The notes: generated by a model not told the origin, from the letters alone. A stretch of DNA of 64,000 bases from Streptomyces carminius (GCF_002794255.1 NZ_PGGW01000069.1:734877-798876), one strand, 5' to 3'. Shown: positions 41,505 to 50,279, counted from the stretch's first letter. Numbers and translations: made by a program.

Positions 41505-41538
41505 CCCTTCGCACCGGCCCCTTCCGGAGTGCGAAGGG
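41505..41538 (-). terminator. Terminator after the 700-aa membrane protein gene
   Basis: CCCTTCGCAC (41505-41514) and GTGCGAAGGG (41529-41538) form a 10-bp stem with 14-nt loop, about 49 nt past the stop at 41587 on the minus strand. Confidence 0.65.
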
Positions 41539-41586
41539 GCAGCTCAGCGGGGTCCGGTGCGGGGCCGGTGCAGGATCGGTGCCGGA

Positions 41587-43689
41587 TCAGTGGAGGGCGG
41601 TGAGCCGCCTGCCGTCCGTCAGCTCGGCGGAGATCTCGACCCGGGTGTCCTCCCCGGCCGCGAGGGCGAGGGACGGACCCGCCTCACTGTGCGTCAGATC
41701 GCCGGTCACGGTGATCGACCCGACCTCCTCGCTGCCCGCGGCCAGCAGGTACCAGGTGCCGGACGGGGACTTCCACAGCACCCCGCTCAGCACCCGCGGC
41801 TCCCGCTCCCCGCACGCCGGACTGTCCTCGGCCCGCGCGGCCACGACACCGGGCGCGTCCGGCTGCCGCGCCGGGGCCAGGAAGTGGACCAGGGTCCGCG
41901 CGCCGGCGCCCCGCCAGGTGTCCGCCCGTACGCACACCCACCGTGCCAGGCCCGCTCCCTCCGGCAGCCACTGTGCGCCGAATCCCCAGACGTTCACCGT
42001 CCGCACCCCCCGGCCGGCCAGCGCGGGCAGCCGACAGGCGGTACGGGCCAGGACCGCGCGCGCGTCGTCCGCGTCCGCGGCCGGGACCACCGGGGCCGCC
42101 GGGACCACCGGTTCCCCGGCCGGGCCGGCGGCCGGGCCGGGGGCCCCGTGTGTCAGCCGGGCCGGGGTCAGCTCACCGAGGTCGGTCAGCAGGTACGGCC
42201 CGCCGAGGGCGTCCCCGCTCCCCCCGCCGTCGTCCCCGTTCCCCCCGTCCGTGGCCAGCCGCAGCGCGGGCCAGGTCTCGCAGGAGGAGTCCGCCGGCGG
42301 CGGCCCGCTGACCGGGCCGGTCAGCCCGTGCCGGGAGAGCTCCACCGGCCGTCCCGCGTAACCGGGATCCAGCAGGTCGACGACGGACGCGCCGGTGACC
42401 CACGGCGCCAGCAGGTAGCGGGCGTTCCTCCCGCTGCGGGAGACCACCAGCGCGGCGGCGGACGCCGCGTCGGCGCCGTCCGTCCGTGCGAAGTCCAGGG
42501 CCACCGGACCGTCCTCCGCGCCGGCGGGCTCGGCGTAGCGCACCACGCGCAGCCCGTCGTACAGCAGCACCACCGCCCCGCCGTCCACCTCGCCCGCGTA
42601 CAGCAGCCGCGCCGGGCCGGCGGCCGGTCCGGACGGGGTGTCCCGGGCCGCGCTGACGCGCACCCGCGGCCCCGGCCGTGCCCACACCGCCAGTGCCCGC
42701 CGCAGCAGCCCGATGTCGTCGGCCAGCTCGCCCCGGGCGGGCCAGACCGAGAAGTCGGTACGCGCCGAGCGCCGCCACGCCCCGGGCTCCGCGCGGGTCA
42801 GCAGCAGCGGGTCCAGGGCGCGCTCCACCGCCGGGTTGCGGGCGTACGCCGGGGCCGCCGCGCCGTCCGGTCCCCAGCCGCCGGTGCCGTCCGGCAGCAC
42901 CGGCAGCAGCACGCAGGCGGCCAGTACGGCGGCGGCCGCGGCCCGCAGCCGCTTCCGGCGGCGCACCGGATCGGTGGGGCGGGCCCGCAGCGCGCACGGG
43001 TCGAACTGCTCCGACTCCAGCAGCGCCCGGCCCCGGCCCCCGGCCGGGGGCACCACCTCGTCCGCCCCGGCGAGCGCCGCCTCCGGATCCCGCACCCCGG
43101 CCGCCGCCAGCAGCGCCGCCGCGTCCTCGCCGGCCAGTCCGTCCAGGGCGCGCAGCGCGTACGCCGCCCGGGCCGCCGCCGGCAGCCGGGCCAGCGCCTC
43201 CTCCAGGGCGAGCGCCTCGTCGCCGGGCGGTTCGGGAGACAGTCGCAGGCCCGGCGTCCGGGGCAGCGCCGGGCGCCGGAGGCCGCGGCGCCCCAGCGGC
43301 CGTTCCGCCGCCAGCGCGGCCCGCAGCACCCGCAGCCGCAGCCGGGCGTACGCCGGATCCGCCGCGCCGTCCGGACCGCCGCCCGCCGCGCCGTCCTCCG
43401 CCGCGCCGCCCGGGGCCGGGGGGCGCGGCGGCGCGGGCGCGTCCTTCGCGTCCCGGCCGTGCGACAGCGCGTGCTGCGCCAGGGCGTGTGCCGTCAGCAC
43501 CCGGCGGTGCCGGGCGGCCGAGGGCGACAGGACGAGGTACGCCAGGCGTGCCAGCCGTGGATAGTGTCCGGCGAACGCGTCGGCGGGCGCGGATCCGGCC
43601 CGCCCGGTGCCGACGGTCTCGGGGCGGTCGGTCTCGGGGCTGCCGGGCGGTACGGACGCCGGCTGGGAGGTTGCATCCTTCAGGGCCAC
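41587..43689 (-). CDS. Membrane protein with degenerate sigma-factor-like N-terminus
   Basis: A 700-residue protein with one membrane segment near residue 270 (LRAAAAAVLAACVLLPVLP). The N-terminal part resembles a worn ECF sigma factor: YPRLARLAYLVLSPSAARHR and TAHALAQHAL recall region 2, while ARLPAAARAAYALRALDGLA, then GEDAAALLAAAGV recalls region 4 (LP...R..Y.L....G.s..E.A..LG). The extracytoplasmic C-terminal ~430 residues show no known domain but contain paired cysteines and a beta-rich pattern (CRLPALAGRGVRTVNVWGFG, GTWYLLAAGSEEVGSITVTG). It may be a signalling protein in which the sigma-like part no longer binds promoters. Function unknown. Confidence 0.75.
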   Translation of the reverse strand: MALKDATSQPASVPPGSPETDRPETVGTGRAGSAPADAFAGHYPRLARLAYLVLSPSAARHRRVLTAHALAQHALSHGRDAKDAPAPPRPPAPGGAAEDGAAGGGPDGAADPAYARLRLRVLRAALAAERPLGRRGLRRPALPRTPGLRLSPEPPGDEALALEEALARLPAAARAAYALRALDGLAGEDAAALLAAAGVRDPEAALAGADEVVPPAGGRGRALLESEQFDPCALRARPTDPVRRRKRLRAAAAAVLAACVLLPVLPDGTGGWGPDGAAAPAYARNPAVERALDPLLLTRAEPGAWRRSARTDFSVWPARGELADDIGLLRRALAVWARPGPRVRVSAARDTPSGPAAGPARLLYAGEVDGGAVVLLYDGLRVVRYAEPAGAEDGPVALDFARTDGADAASAAALVVSRSGRNARYLLAPWVTGASVVDLLDPGYAGRPVELSRHGLTGPVSGPPPADSSCETWPALRLATDGGNGDDGGGSGDALGGPYLLTDLGELTPARLTHGAPGPAAGPAGEPVVPAAPVVPAADADDARAVLARTACRLPALAGRGVRTVNVWGFGAQWLPEGAGLARWVCVRADTWRGAGARTLVHFLAPARQPDAPGVVAARAEDSPACGEREPRVLSGVLWKSPSGTWYLLAAGSEEVGSITVTGDLTHSEAGPSLALAAGEDTRVEISAELTDGRRLTALH

Positions 43690-43800
43690 ACCGACTGAAC
43701 GAACGAAACCCCCGCCAGGTCACATCTCGCGCAAAACGCGCCCCGGACCGCCGCAGTCGCCCTGGTCGCCGGGACCGCCGGCTGCCGGCCGCCGTCCGGC

Positions 43801-46800
43801 TCAGTCCAGGCGCCACCCGGTGAACTCCACCGTGCCGGACCCGCCGCCCGCCGCCGTCATCCCCGGCCCGGCGTCCTGCCGTCCGGCCGCGCCCGGCACC
43901 CGTACGGTGCCCACCGTCCGCCAGCTCCGTCCGTCGTCGGTGGACAGCTCACCGGTGTACTCGGTGCCGGCGCGCCGCAGCCGCAGCAGCACCGGGGCCC
44001 GCACCCCGGTGATCCGGCGGTAGGCGTCCAGCATGCCGTCGCCGTCGGAGTCGTACGACAGCGCCACCCCGTTGTCCGGGGTCACCGACAGGTTGAGGAA
44101 ACCGGGCGAGCCCGCCCGCGCCAGGTCGTTCCGGACGAGGATCCCGGCCCGCGCCCACGGCCCGGTCGCCTCCTGCGAGACCACCCGCAGGGTCACCGCG
44201 CCCCGCTCGCCCAGCGCGCCCGGCCGGTACAGGGCGCCGAACTCGGCGGTGGCCCGCCACAGGTCCGCGCCGCCGCCGTGGATCGCGTACGCCCCGCCCG
44301 CCTGGCCGAAGACCGCCCCGTTGGTGGTGACCGTGCGCAGCCCCGGTTCCAGCGGGCCGGCCAGGAACAGCGCGCCGCGGCGCACCGTGCGCACCCGCTG
44401 CCCGCCGGCGGGCCCGTACGCCGCGGTGAGGGTGTACGGCAGCCGGCGCAGCGGTTCCTCCGGCGCGCCCTCCGGCGCGGTCAGCCGCCAGCCGGCCTCG
44501 GCCCGGCCGCCCGGCGGGACGGCGGGCAGCGAAGTGGGGCCCTGTGCTTCCGCCGTGACCCCCGAGCCCCCGCCGAGCCCGGCCAGGGAGAGTTCGACCG
44601 GCCCGGTGGCGCCCAGCCCGCTGGTGTTGGTGAGGGCGGCGGTCAGCCGCGCGCTGCCGCCCGGTGCCAGCACCCCGGGCTCCAGGGCGGCCTCCAGGGT
44701 GCCCTGGTAGGGCGCGGTGGCGAGCGCGTCGCGGACCCGGGCGGCGGTGGCGTACGGATCGCCCACGGGCCGCAGCGGGTACTCCTCGCGCCGCCGGGTC
44801 CAGGGCTCCTCCACGGCGTACCAGTCGACCGGCTCCGGTGTCCGCCCGGCCGTCAGGGCGGCCTCCAGCCGGTCCAGCAGCAGCCGCCAGCGCGGCAGGT
44901 AGAGGTCGCCGATCAGTCCGTGCCAGTCCCGGTTGGCGTAGTCGTGCAGCTTCCCCGCGTCGGCGGTGGCGCGGTCGCCCCACACCGTCACCAGCACCCG
45001 GGCGGTGCGCTCCAGCTCCGCCGCCTCCGCCGCCTCCGCCGGGGAGGCCGCCGCGCGGCGGGCCGCGTCCGTCCAGGGGCCCAGCAGGAAGTGCCGGTGG
45101 GTGCCGGACAGTTCGTCGGCCAGGGTCATCAGCCGCAGCCACAGCGCCGACAACCCCCGGAACGTCTCCGGGTCGCCCTCCCGGTAGGCGTCGCGGAGCT
45201 GGGGCAGCAGCACCCGGCTGCGGTTGGCCAGGGCCTGCCGGGCGATGTCCACCAGGTCGTGCCGGTAGGCGTCACTGCCGCGCAGCGCGCCCGCCACGGC
45301 CAGCAGCCCGGTCAGCGCGGCGTCGAACCGGGCCGGGTCGTAGGTCAGTTCGGTGGGCCCGTACTGCCCGGCCCGGGTGGCGGTCAGGTCGGGGCGGGCG
45401 GCGAACAGGCTGTCGTGGGCGAAGCCGTAGAGGTGGGCGTGGTGCCGGTAGGCGGTGTCGTGCAGCGCCCGCCAGGCCTGCGACGCGCCCGGATCGCCGC
45501 CGCTGCCGTCACCGCCGTAGCGGTAGCCCGCGTACCGGTCGAACCAGCCGGGCAGGTCCACCGGGTCCTCGCGCCAGGCCAGCTCGGCGAAGAGGTCGAA
45601 CGCGGCCGGGTCCCGCTCGGCGGCCTCCGGCAGGTAGGCGGTGCCCGCCAGGGCGCTGCCGGGCTTGTCGCGCCAGGCGAAGAAGCGCTCGTTCCACACG
45701 TGGGTCTTGGCGCCGAGGGTGGTGCGGCCGCCGAAGTTGGGGATGGTGCCGAAGCAGTACGGGGTGCCGTTCCAGTCGGCCTCGCGGTCGAAGACGGTCT
45801 CGGTGCGGTCGGAGATGCCGTCCACGATCAGCATGCGCCGCTTGTCGACGGCGTCCACCAGCTCGCGCCGGGGGTTGTCCTGCCAGCCCAGGATCACCCA
45901 GACGGCGTCCGGGCGGGCCCGCCGCAGGGCCGCCTCCACGCCCCGCGCGGCGTCCGCCACGGGCACGTCCCCGGCACTGCCGCCCTCGTGCAGCAGGTCC
46001 ATCTTGAAGTGGTCCGCCTCGCCGAGCAGCTCCCGCTGGTGCCGGTAGTACGCGGCGGCGACCTCGGTGAAGGCGGTGGTGCGCGGGTCGAGCCAGTCGG
46101 GCCGGTCGAAGCCGTGCCAGGTGCCCTGGGGAACGGTGCGGGCACCGGCGACCCGGGCGGCGAAACCGCGCGGCACCGTGCCGTAGTAACCGGGCAGCAC
46201 CGGGTGCATGCCCAGCTCCCGCAGCCGCGCGGTGATGCGCCGGCCCAGGTCGGCGCGTCCGCCGATCAGCTCCGGGGAGGGCGGGCCGCCGTAGCCGCTG
46301 AGGTTCTGCAGCAGCCACCACGGCTGGTGGGAGGGGGCGGGCAGCCAGCGGCGCGCCTCGGCGTCGGAGTAGCCGAAGTCCATCAGCAGCCGGTGGTAGA
46401 CGGCCTCGTGACCGGCGATGACCAGCACCTGGTTGCAGCCGTGCAGCGCCAGTACGTCGATCAGGCGCTCCCAGTGCGGCCAGTCGGCGTACGGGGCGGT
46501 GTAACCGTCGTTGGTGTCGTTGAGCGCGAAGCGGTGGGGCAGGGTGGTGGAGCGCTCCAGGGGGCCCGGCGGCGCGGGCAGGGTCGCGGGCAGCGAGAGC
46601 TGCCTGCCCGCCCAGGAGATGTGCGCGGAGCACACCTCCTTGAGGTACCAGTGGACGCCGGTGAGCAGTACGGCCGGACTGGTCCCGGCCACCTCCAGCC
46701 GGCCGGCCGCGCCCGCCACCCGGAACCGCTCCGCACCGCCCCGCGCGTCCAGCGGGACCAGGTGGAACTGCCCGGCGTGGCCGGGCAGCAGTCTGTGCAG

Positions 46801-47067
46801 CGCCGCCCGGGCGGGCTCGGTGGAGAAGGGCGCGCGGGGGGCGGCGAACGCCCTTCCGCGACCCGCGGCCCCCGGCCCGAGTCCCGGCCCGAGCGCGGCG
46901 GCCAGCCCCGCCGCCACCGTTCCGGCGCCCAGCACGGCGCGCCGGGGCAGGCCCGTGCCGCCGGGCGCGGTGCCCGGGGAGCCGTACGGAGCGCCGCCCG
47001 AGGTGCTGCCGGAGGTGTTGCCCGGCCCTCCCGGCGCGCGGGAGGGCTGGGGCGGCCGGCGGCTCAC
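43801..47067 (-). CDS. Alpha-N-acetylglucosaminidase (GH89, NAGLU-like), secreted
   Basis: A 1088-residue protein. A twin-arginine-like signal, LPRRAVLGAGTVAAGLAAAL, follows a proline/glycine-rich head. The NAGLU N-terminal, TIM-barrel and helical C-terminal domains follow: WPHWERLIDVLALHGCNQVL, GYYGTVPRGFAAR, HFKMDLLHEGGSAGD, VWVILGWQDNPRRELV, PYCFGTIPNFGGR and YDPARFDAALTGLL. An extra C-terminal region ending FTGWRLD looks like a lectin/beta-sandwich module. The enzyme removes terminal alpha-linked N-acetylglucosamine from glycans. GTG at 47067 overlaps the stop of a response-regulator gene (GTGA), an unusual coupling. Catalytic Glu positions were not assigned with certainty. Confidence 0.9.
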   Translation of the reverse strand: MSRRPPQPSRAPGGPGNTSGSTSGGAPYGSPGTAPGGTGLPRRAVLGAGTVAAGLAAALGPGLGPGAAGRGRAFAAPRAPFSTEPARAALHRLLPGHAGQFHLVPLDARGGAERFRVAGAAGRLEVAGTSPAVLLTGVHWYLKEVCSAHISWAGRQLSLPATLPAPPGPLERSTTLPHRFALNDTNDGYTAPYADWPHWERLIDVLALHGCNQVLVIAGHEAVYHRLLMDFGYSDAEARRWLPAPSHQPWWLLQNLSGYGGPPSPELIGGRADLGRRITARLRELGMHPVLPGYYGTVPRGFAARVAGARTVPQGTWHGFDRPDWLDPRTTAFTEVAAAYYRHQRELLGEADHFKMDLLHEGGSAGDVPVADAARGVEAALRRARPDAVWVILGWQDNPRRELVDAVDKRRMLIVDGISDRTETVFDREADWNGTPYCFGTIPNFGGRTTLGAKTHVWNERFFAWRDKPGSALAGTAYLPEAAERDPAAFDLFAELAWREDPVDLPGWFDRYAGYRYGGDGSGGDPGASQAWRALHDTAYRHHAHLYGFAHDSLFAARPDLTATRAGQYGPTELTYDPARFDAALTGLLAVAGALRGSDAYRHDLVDIARQALANRSRVLLPQLRDAYREGDPETFRGLSALWLRLMTLADELSGTHRHFLLGPWTDAARRAAASPAEAAEAAELERTARVLVTVWGDRATADAGKLHDYANRDWHGLIGDLYLPRWRLLLDRLEAALTAGRTPEPVDWYAVEEPWTRRREEYPLRPVGDPYATAARVRDALATAPYQGTLEAALEPGVLAPGGSARLTAALTNTSGLGATGPVELSLAGLGGGSGVTAEAQGPTSLPAVPPGGRAEAGWRLTAPEGAPEEPLRRLPYTLTAAYGPAGGQRVRTVRRGALFLAGPLEPGLRTVTTNGAVFGQAGGAYAIHGGGADLWRATAEFGALYRPGALGERGAVTLRVVSQEATGPWARAGILVRNDLARAGSPGFLNLSVTPDNGVALSYDSDGDGMLDAYRRITGVRAPVLLRLRRAGTEYTGELSTDDGRSWRTVGTVRVPGAAGRQDAGPGMTAAGGGSGTVEFTGWRLD

Positions 47068-47711
47068 CCCCGGTCCAGGTAGGCGAGAACGGCCAGGACG
47101 CGGCGGTTGTCGTCGTCGGACGGCGGCAGCTGGAGCTTGTTGAAGATGTTGGAGGTGTGCTTGGCCACCGCCCGTTCGGTGATCACCAGCTGGCCCGCGA
47201 TGGCCGCGTTCGACCGGCCCTGCGCCATCAATTCCATGACCTCCCTCTCACGTGGTGTCAGCCGGCCCATCGGCCGGTCCTTCTCCCGCCGTGTCAGCAA
47301 CTGCTGGATCACCTGCGGATCCATCGCCGTACCCCCCGCCGCCACCCGGCGGACGGCGTCGATGAACTGCTCCGCGTCGAAGACGCGGTCCTTCAGCAGG
47401 TACCCGATCCCGCCCGTGCCGTCGGCGAGCAGCTCACGCGCGTAGAGCTGCTCGACATGTTGGGAGAGGACCAGCACCGGCAGTCCCGGCCGCTCGCGGC
47501 GGGCCTGGAGCGCGCACTGGAGCCCCTCGTCGGTGAAGGACGGCGGGAGCCGGACGTCCACGATCGCGACGTCCGGTTCCAGCTCGGCCAGCGCCCGGGT
47601 CAGCTCCGGACCGTTGTCCACGGCCGCCGCGATCTCGAACTCGTACGCCTCCAGCAGTCGTACCAGTCCGTCGCGGAGCAGAAACAGGTCTTCGGCGAGG
47701 ACAACACGCAT
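47064..47711 (-). CDS. NarL/LuxR-type response regulator
   Basis: A 215-residue regulator. Receiver domain: MRVVLAEDLFLLRDGL, phosphoacceptor Asp52 in VAIVDVRLPP, and Lys107 in GYLLKDRV. C-terminal LuxR HTH: LTPREREVMELMAQGRSNAA, then ITERAVAKHTSNIFNKLQL. ATG at 47711 starts the receiver fold directly; the in-frame extension upstream is not conserved-looking. No kinase gene is adjacent. It is translationally coupled to the GH89 gene. A kinase of the type that normally pairs with this regulator group is encoded 5.8 kb upstream in transcription direction at 53548-54852. Confidence 0.92.
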   Translation of the reverse strand: MRVVLAEDLFLLRDGLVRLLEAYEFEIAAAVDNGPELTRALAELEPDVAIVDVRLPPSFTDEGLQCALQARRERPGLPVLVLSQHVEQLYARELLADGTGGIGYLLKDRVFDAEQFIDAVRRVAAGGTAMDPQVIQQLLTRREKDRPMGRLTPREREVMELMAQGRSNAAIAGQLVITERAVAKHTSNIFNKLQLPPSDDDNRRVLAVLAYLDRG

Positions 47712-47838
47712 GGGGGTCCCTCCACTCAACCGGGCGGCACCCGGCCGGGGCAACACCGCCCGCGCACCGCCGCCGCACCGTCCTCATGACGGGCCACACG
47801 ATAGAGCGAGCCGGGACACGGGACCGGCAGGGCCGCCG

Positions 47839-48897
47839 TCAGCCGCGCGGCAGGACCAGGGACAGCGCGGACGGCAGCGGGTACCAGTCGGAGGTGGCGA
47901 AGGAGGCGCCCTCGGCGGCGAGCCGGGCCACCCGGTCGCGTGCCTGGTCCTCGGTGGGCGAGGTGGCGCTGATGGCGGGGGAGACGCTGTGGGCGTCGGT
48001 CATCACCAGCAGGTAGTTGTGGCGCGTGTACCAGCCGGTGTCGATGCCGCCGGCCAGATAGGCCGAGGCGTCGCCGTCGAAGACCACGAACCACGGCCGC
48101 AGGGAGGCGTCGGAGTAGCGGGCGGCACGCGGGTCGCCCGCCTCGGCGCGGTGCACGGCGGGGAAGGCGGCGGCCCGGGACAGGTTTCCGGCGGCGGCCA
48201 GCTCGCGCAGGTGGCGGGCGTACTCGCGGTCGGTCCACAGGGAGTCGAAGGGGTTGGACTCCTCCAGGGTGCCGGGTATGAGGTGGACCAGGAACTTCCC
48301 CCGCAGCGCGTCCCGGCTCGGCCAGCCCCGGGACCGCACGGCCTCGTCCAGGGTGGCGTGTCCGGCGGCCAGCTCGCCGGGCCGGTAGAGGGCGTCGCCG
48401 AGCTTCCCGGTGACCAGGGAGTCGAACTGGGCCGGGCCGCGCCCGAGGTTGGCGGCGAAGCCGTCCTTCATCTCGATCTTGATCAGGACCGGCCGGTGCC
48501 CGGGGTTGGCGTCGTGCCAGGCCCGCAGGTCGGCCAGACAGCCGGCCAGGGGCTGGTCGCGGGGCCTGGTGCGCAGTTCGGCCGGGGAGGAGGCGTTCTC
48601 GCAGTTGTTGTCGTTGCCCAGCGGGTTGTCGTGGGCCACTCGCCAGGTGCCGCCGGAGAAGTTGGTCCACACGTCCAGCTCCAGCAGCGAGGCACCGGAG
48701 TCCAGGGCGTCGGCGAGATAGCGGTACTTGTCCTTCTCGTAGGCGTTGTGCACCCCGACGCCGGTGGCTCCGGAGTACGGCAGGCCACCGGGGCCGGCCG
48801 CGCCCGCGGGCGGTGCGAGGGCCGCCGCGGCCAGCAGTGCCGCTCCCGTTCCCGTCGCCAGCGCCGCCGCCGCTCTGCCGCCGAACTGCTGTCCCAT
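47839..48897 (-). CDS. Secreted phosphatidylinositol-specific phospholipase C-like protein
   Basis: A 352-residue exported protein with signal peptide ending near PPAGAAGPGG. PI-PLC X-box features: GVGVHNAYEKDKYRYLADAL with the first catalytic His, GASLLELDVWTNFSGGTWRV and AHDNPLG with the second His, and PVLIKIEMKDGF. The fold cuts phosphodiester bonds of phosphatidylinositol or glycerophosphodiesters; bacterial members often act on environmental lipids. Start ATG at 48897 is preferred because GGAGG lies 10 nt upstream; the ATG at 48906 would leave only one base of spacing. Monocistronic on the minus strand between the response regulator and a divergent secreted protein. Confidence 0.87.
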   Translation of the reverse strand: MGQQFGGRAAAALATGTGAALLAAAALAPPAGAAGPGGLPYSGATGVGVHNAYEKDKYRYLADALDSGASLLELDVWTNFSGGTWRVAHDNPLGNDNNCENASSPAELRTRPRDQPLAGCLADLRAWHDANPGHRPVLIKIEMKDGFAANLGRGPAQFDSLVTGKLGDALYRPGELAAGHATLDEAVRSRGWPSRDALRGKFLVHLIPGTLEESNPFDSLWTDREYARHLRELAAAGNLSRAAAFPAVHRAEAGDPRAARYSDASLRPWFVVFDGDASAYLAGGIDTGWYTRHNYLLVMTDAHSVSPAISATSPTEDQARDRVARLAAEGASFATSDWYPLPSALSLVLPRG

Positions 48898-49058
48898 GCG
48901 CGTCATGCCTCCTCGGGTGGGGGGTCAAGGCGCGCTCACAGTAGGGGAGTCGGGGAACACCGGGGAGGGGGAACGGCGTGACGCAGACATGACGATTGAG
49001 GGAATGGCCGGTTCGCCGGGGCGACCGCCGGTCCGGCCGGAGGAAGTGTGAAGGCATC

Positions 49059-49088
49059 TTGACGGTCGCGTGAAGATCTCAATAGGCT
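49059..49088 (+). promoter_or_regulatory. Promoter of the secreted repeat protein
   Basis: TTGACG (49059-49064), 18 bp, TAGGCT (49083-49088). Start site near 49095 would give a ~140-nt leader that contains the hairpin at 49170-49195. Confidence 0.65.
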
Positions 49089-49169
49089 CGCGCGGTGATC
49101 ACCTGGTGAACGTCCGGCCGCAGCGGGTCGGACCGGTGGTCTCTTCTCCATCGAGCGACATGCACTTCC

Positions 49170-49195
49170 GCGGTGCGGCCCGAGGGCCGCACCGC
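49170..49195 (+). promoter_or_regulatory. Leader hairpin before the secreted repeat protein
   Basis: GCGGTGCGGCCC (49170-49181) and GGGCCGCACCGC (49184-49195) are a perfect 12-bp inverted repeat with only GA between. It lies 39 nt before the start codon in the predicted untranslated leader; attenuation or mRNA stability are possible roles. Confidence 0.7.
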
Positions 49196-49234
49196 CCGTA
49201 CGGCCATGTTCCCGATGTTCCGAGGGGCTTCACA

Positions 49235-49690
49235 ATGACCAAGCGCATTACCGCCGTCCTGGCCACGCTGTTACTGGCGCTGGCCGGCCTCGCCCTCACC
49301 GCCGCGCCCGCGCAGGCGGCGCCCGTGACGATCTGCAAGACCTCGCCCGTCCCGGCGGGGTATGTGATCCTCGCCGAGGGCCGCAGCACCCAGTGCTCCT
49401 TCGGTTTCCCCAACACCTGGCTGATCGACAGGCCGGCCGAGCGGGGCACCACCACGGTCTGCAAGGTCTCGTCGATCCCCGACGGATATGTGATCCTCGC
49501 CGAGGACCGCAGCACCCAGTGTCCCTACGCCTTCCCCAACACCTGGCGGATCGCCAAGCCGTCGGCCACGGGGACCACCACGATCTGCATGGTCTCGCCG
49601 ATCCCGGCGGGCTACGTCGTGGTGTCCGAGGGCCGCAGCACCCAGTGTCCCTACGCCTTCCCGAACACCGTGCAGATCCGCGCCCTGTGA
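49235..49690 (+). CDS. Secreted protein of three cysteine-containing tandem repeats
   Basis: A 151-residue exported protein. The signal peptide MTKRITAVLATLLLALAGLA ends near AQAAPV. The mature part is three copies of a ~40-residue unit with the pattern TxCxxSxIPxGYVILAExRS, TQCxxxFPNTWxI; each has two cysteines about 20 residues apart, likely one disulfide per unit. The units are highly similar, so duplication is recent or under concerted selection. ATG at 49235 follows CGAGGGG. It has its own promoter and a hairpin leader. No known domain was recognised; a surface, spore or inhibitor role is possible but unproven. Confidence 0.8.
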   Translation: MTKRITAVLATLLLALAGLALTAAPAQAAPVTICKTSPVPAGYVILAEGRSTQCSFGFPNTWLIDRPAERGTTTVCKVSSIPDGYVILAEDRSTQCPYAFPNTWRIAKPSATGTTTICMVSPIPAGYVVVSEGRSTQCPYAFPNTVQIRAL

Positions 49691-49696
49691 CGCCCG

Positions 49697-49724
49697 GGGC
49701 CGGGTGGCGGTGACCGCCCGGCCC
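49697..49724. terminator. Hairpin after the repeat protein gene
   Basis: GGGCCGGGTGGCGGT and ACCGCCCGGCCC pair with a small bulge, seven bases after the stop at 49690. Confidence 0.55.
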
Positions 49725-49775
49725 CGTCGCCGACTCCGTTCTGTGCCCCCGGGCGCGGGCGGTGGCAGGACACGG

Positions 49776-49817
49776 CCGTCGGCCCCCGGGCGTCCTCGGA
49801 CGCCCGGGGGCCGACGG
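49776..49817. terminator. Strong bidirectional terminator
   Basis: CCGTCGGCCCCCGGGCGT (49776-49793) pairs perfectly over 18 bp with ACGCCCGGGGGCCGACGG (49800-49817), 6-nt loop. It stands between the convergent repeat-protein and SSI genes. Confidence 0.9.
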
Positions 49818-49844
49818 TGGTGGTTCGCGGCCGTCCCGGCGGGG

Positions 49845-50279
49845 TCAGAAGGAGAAGACCGCGTCGGTGGCGCCCTCCATGACGCAGGGGTTGGCGAAGG
49901 TGTGGGTGAAGGAGACCTCACGGCCGTCCCAGATCCCCTGGGCGGTCACCACGACCGGGTCCCAGATCATCGGGCACACCCGGTTGGGATCGGGCTCGGC
50001 CAGCTCCTCGAAGTCACCTTCCACGGCGCGCAGTTCGGCGCACGCCTGGCCCGGAGCCGGGTGGGAGCCGCCCGCGTTCGGCGAGCAGTTCAGTACGGCG
50101 GTCCGCTGGTTGGTGGCCAGCGCCGGGTCCTCGCCCTCGCCGATGGTAAGCACCAGTGACGAGGGAGCCTCGGGCGACTCGGGTGCCGCCGGCGCGGCGG
50201 TCGCGGTGGCGGCCGTACCCGTGAGGCAGGCGGCGGCCACGACGGCGCCCAGCCCTAAGCCCTTGACGGCGTACCGCAT
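49845..50279 (-). CDS. Streptomyces subtilisin inhibitor (SSI) family protease inhibitor
   Basis: A 144-residue secreted inhibitor. Signal peptide MRYAVKGLGLGAVVAAACLT runs to about TATAAPA. The mature protein has the SSI pattern: SLVLTIGEGEDPALATNQRT, VLNCSPNAGGSHPAPGQACA, ELRAVEGDF and the C-terminal SFTHTFANPCVMEG. The reactive-site loop reads VCPMIWDPVVVTAQG, placing Met at P1 as in classical SSI, which favours subtilisin-like targets. The four cysteines form the expected two disulfides. ATG at 50279 has AAGGAG nine bases upstream. SSI proteins restrain the host's own extracellular serine proteases during development. Confidence 0.94.
   Translation of the reverse strand: MRYAVKGLGLGAVVAAACLTGTAATATAAPAAPESPEAPSSLVLTIGEGEDPALATNQRTAVLNCSPNAGGSHPAPGQACAELRAVEGDFEELAEPDPNRVCPMIWDPVVVTAQGIWDGREVSFTHTFANPCVMEGATDAVFSF

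Noticed and set aside
44278..47082. A ~930-codon plus-strand open frame across the GH89 gene
   Set aside because: Antisense shadow of the GH89 coding strand, which has clear family motifs; product is Gln/Val/Gly-rich with no domain.
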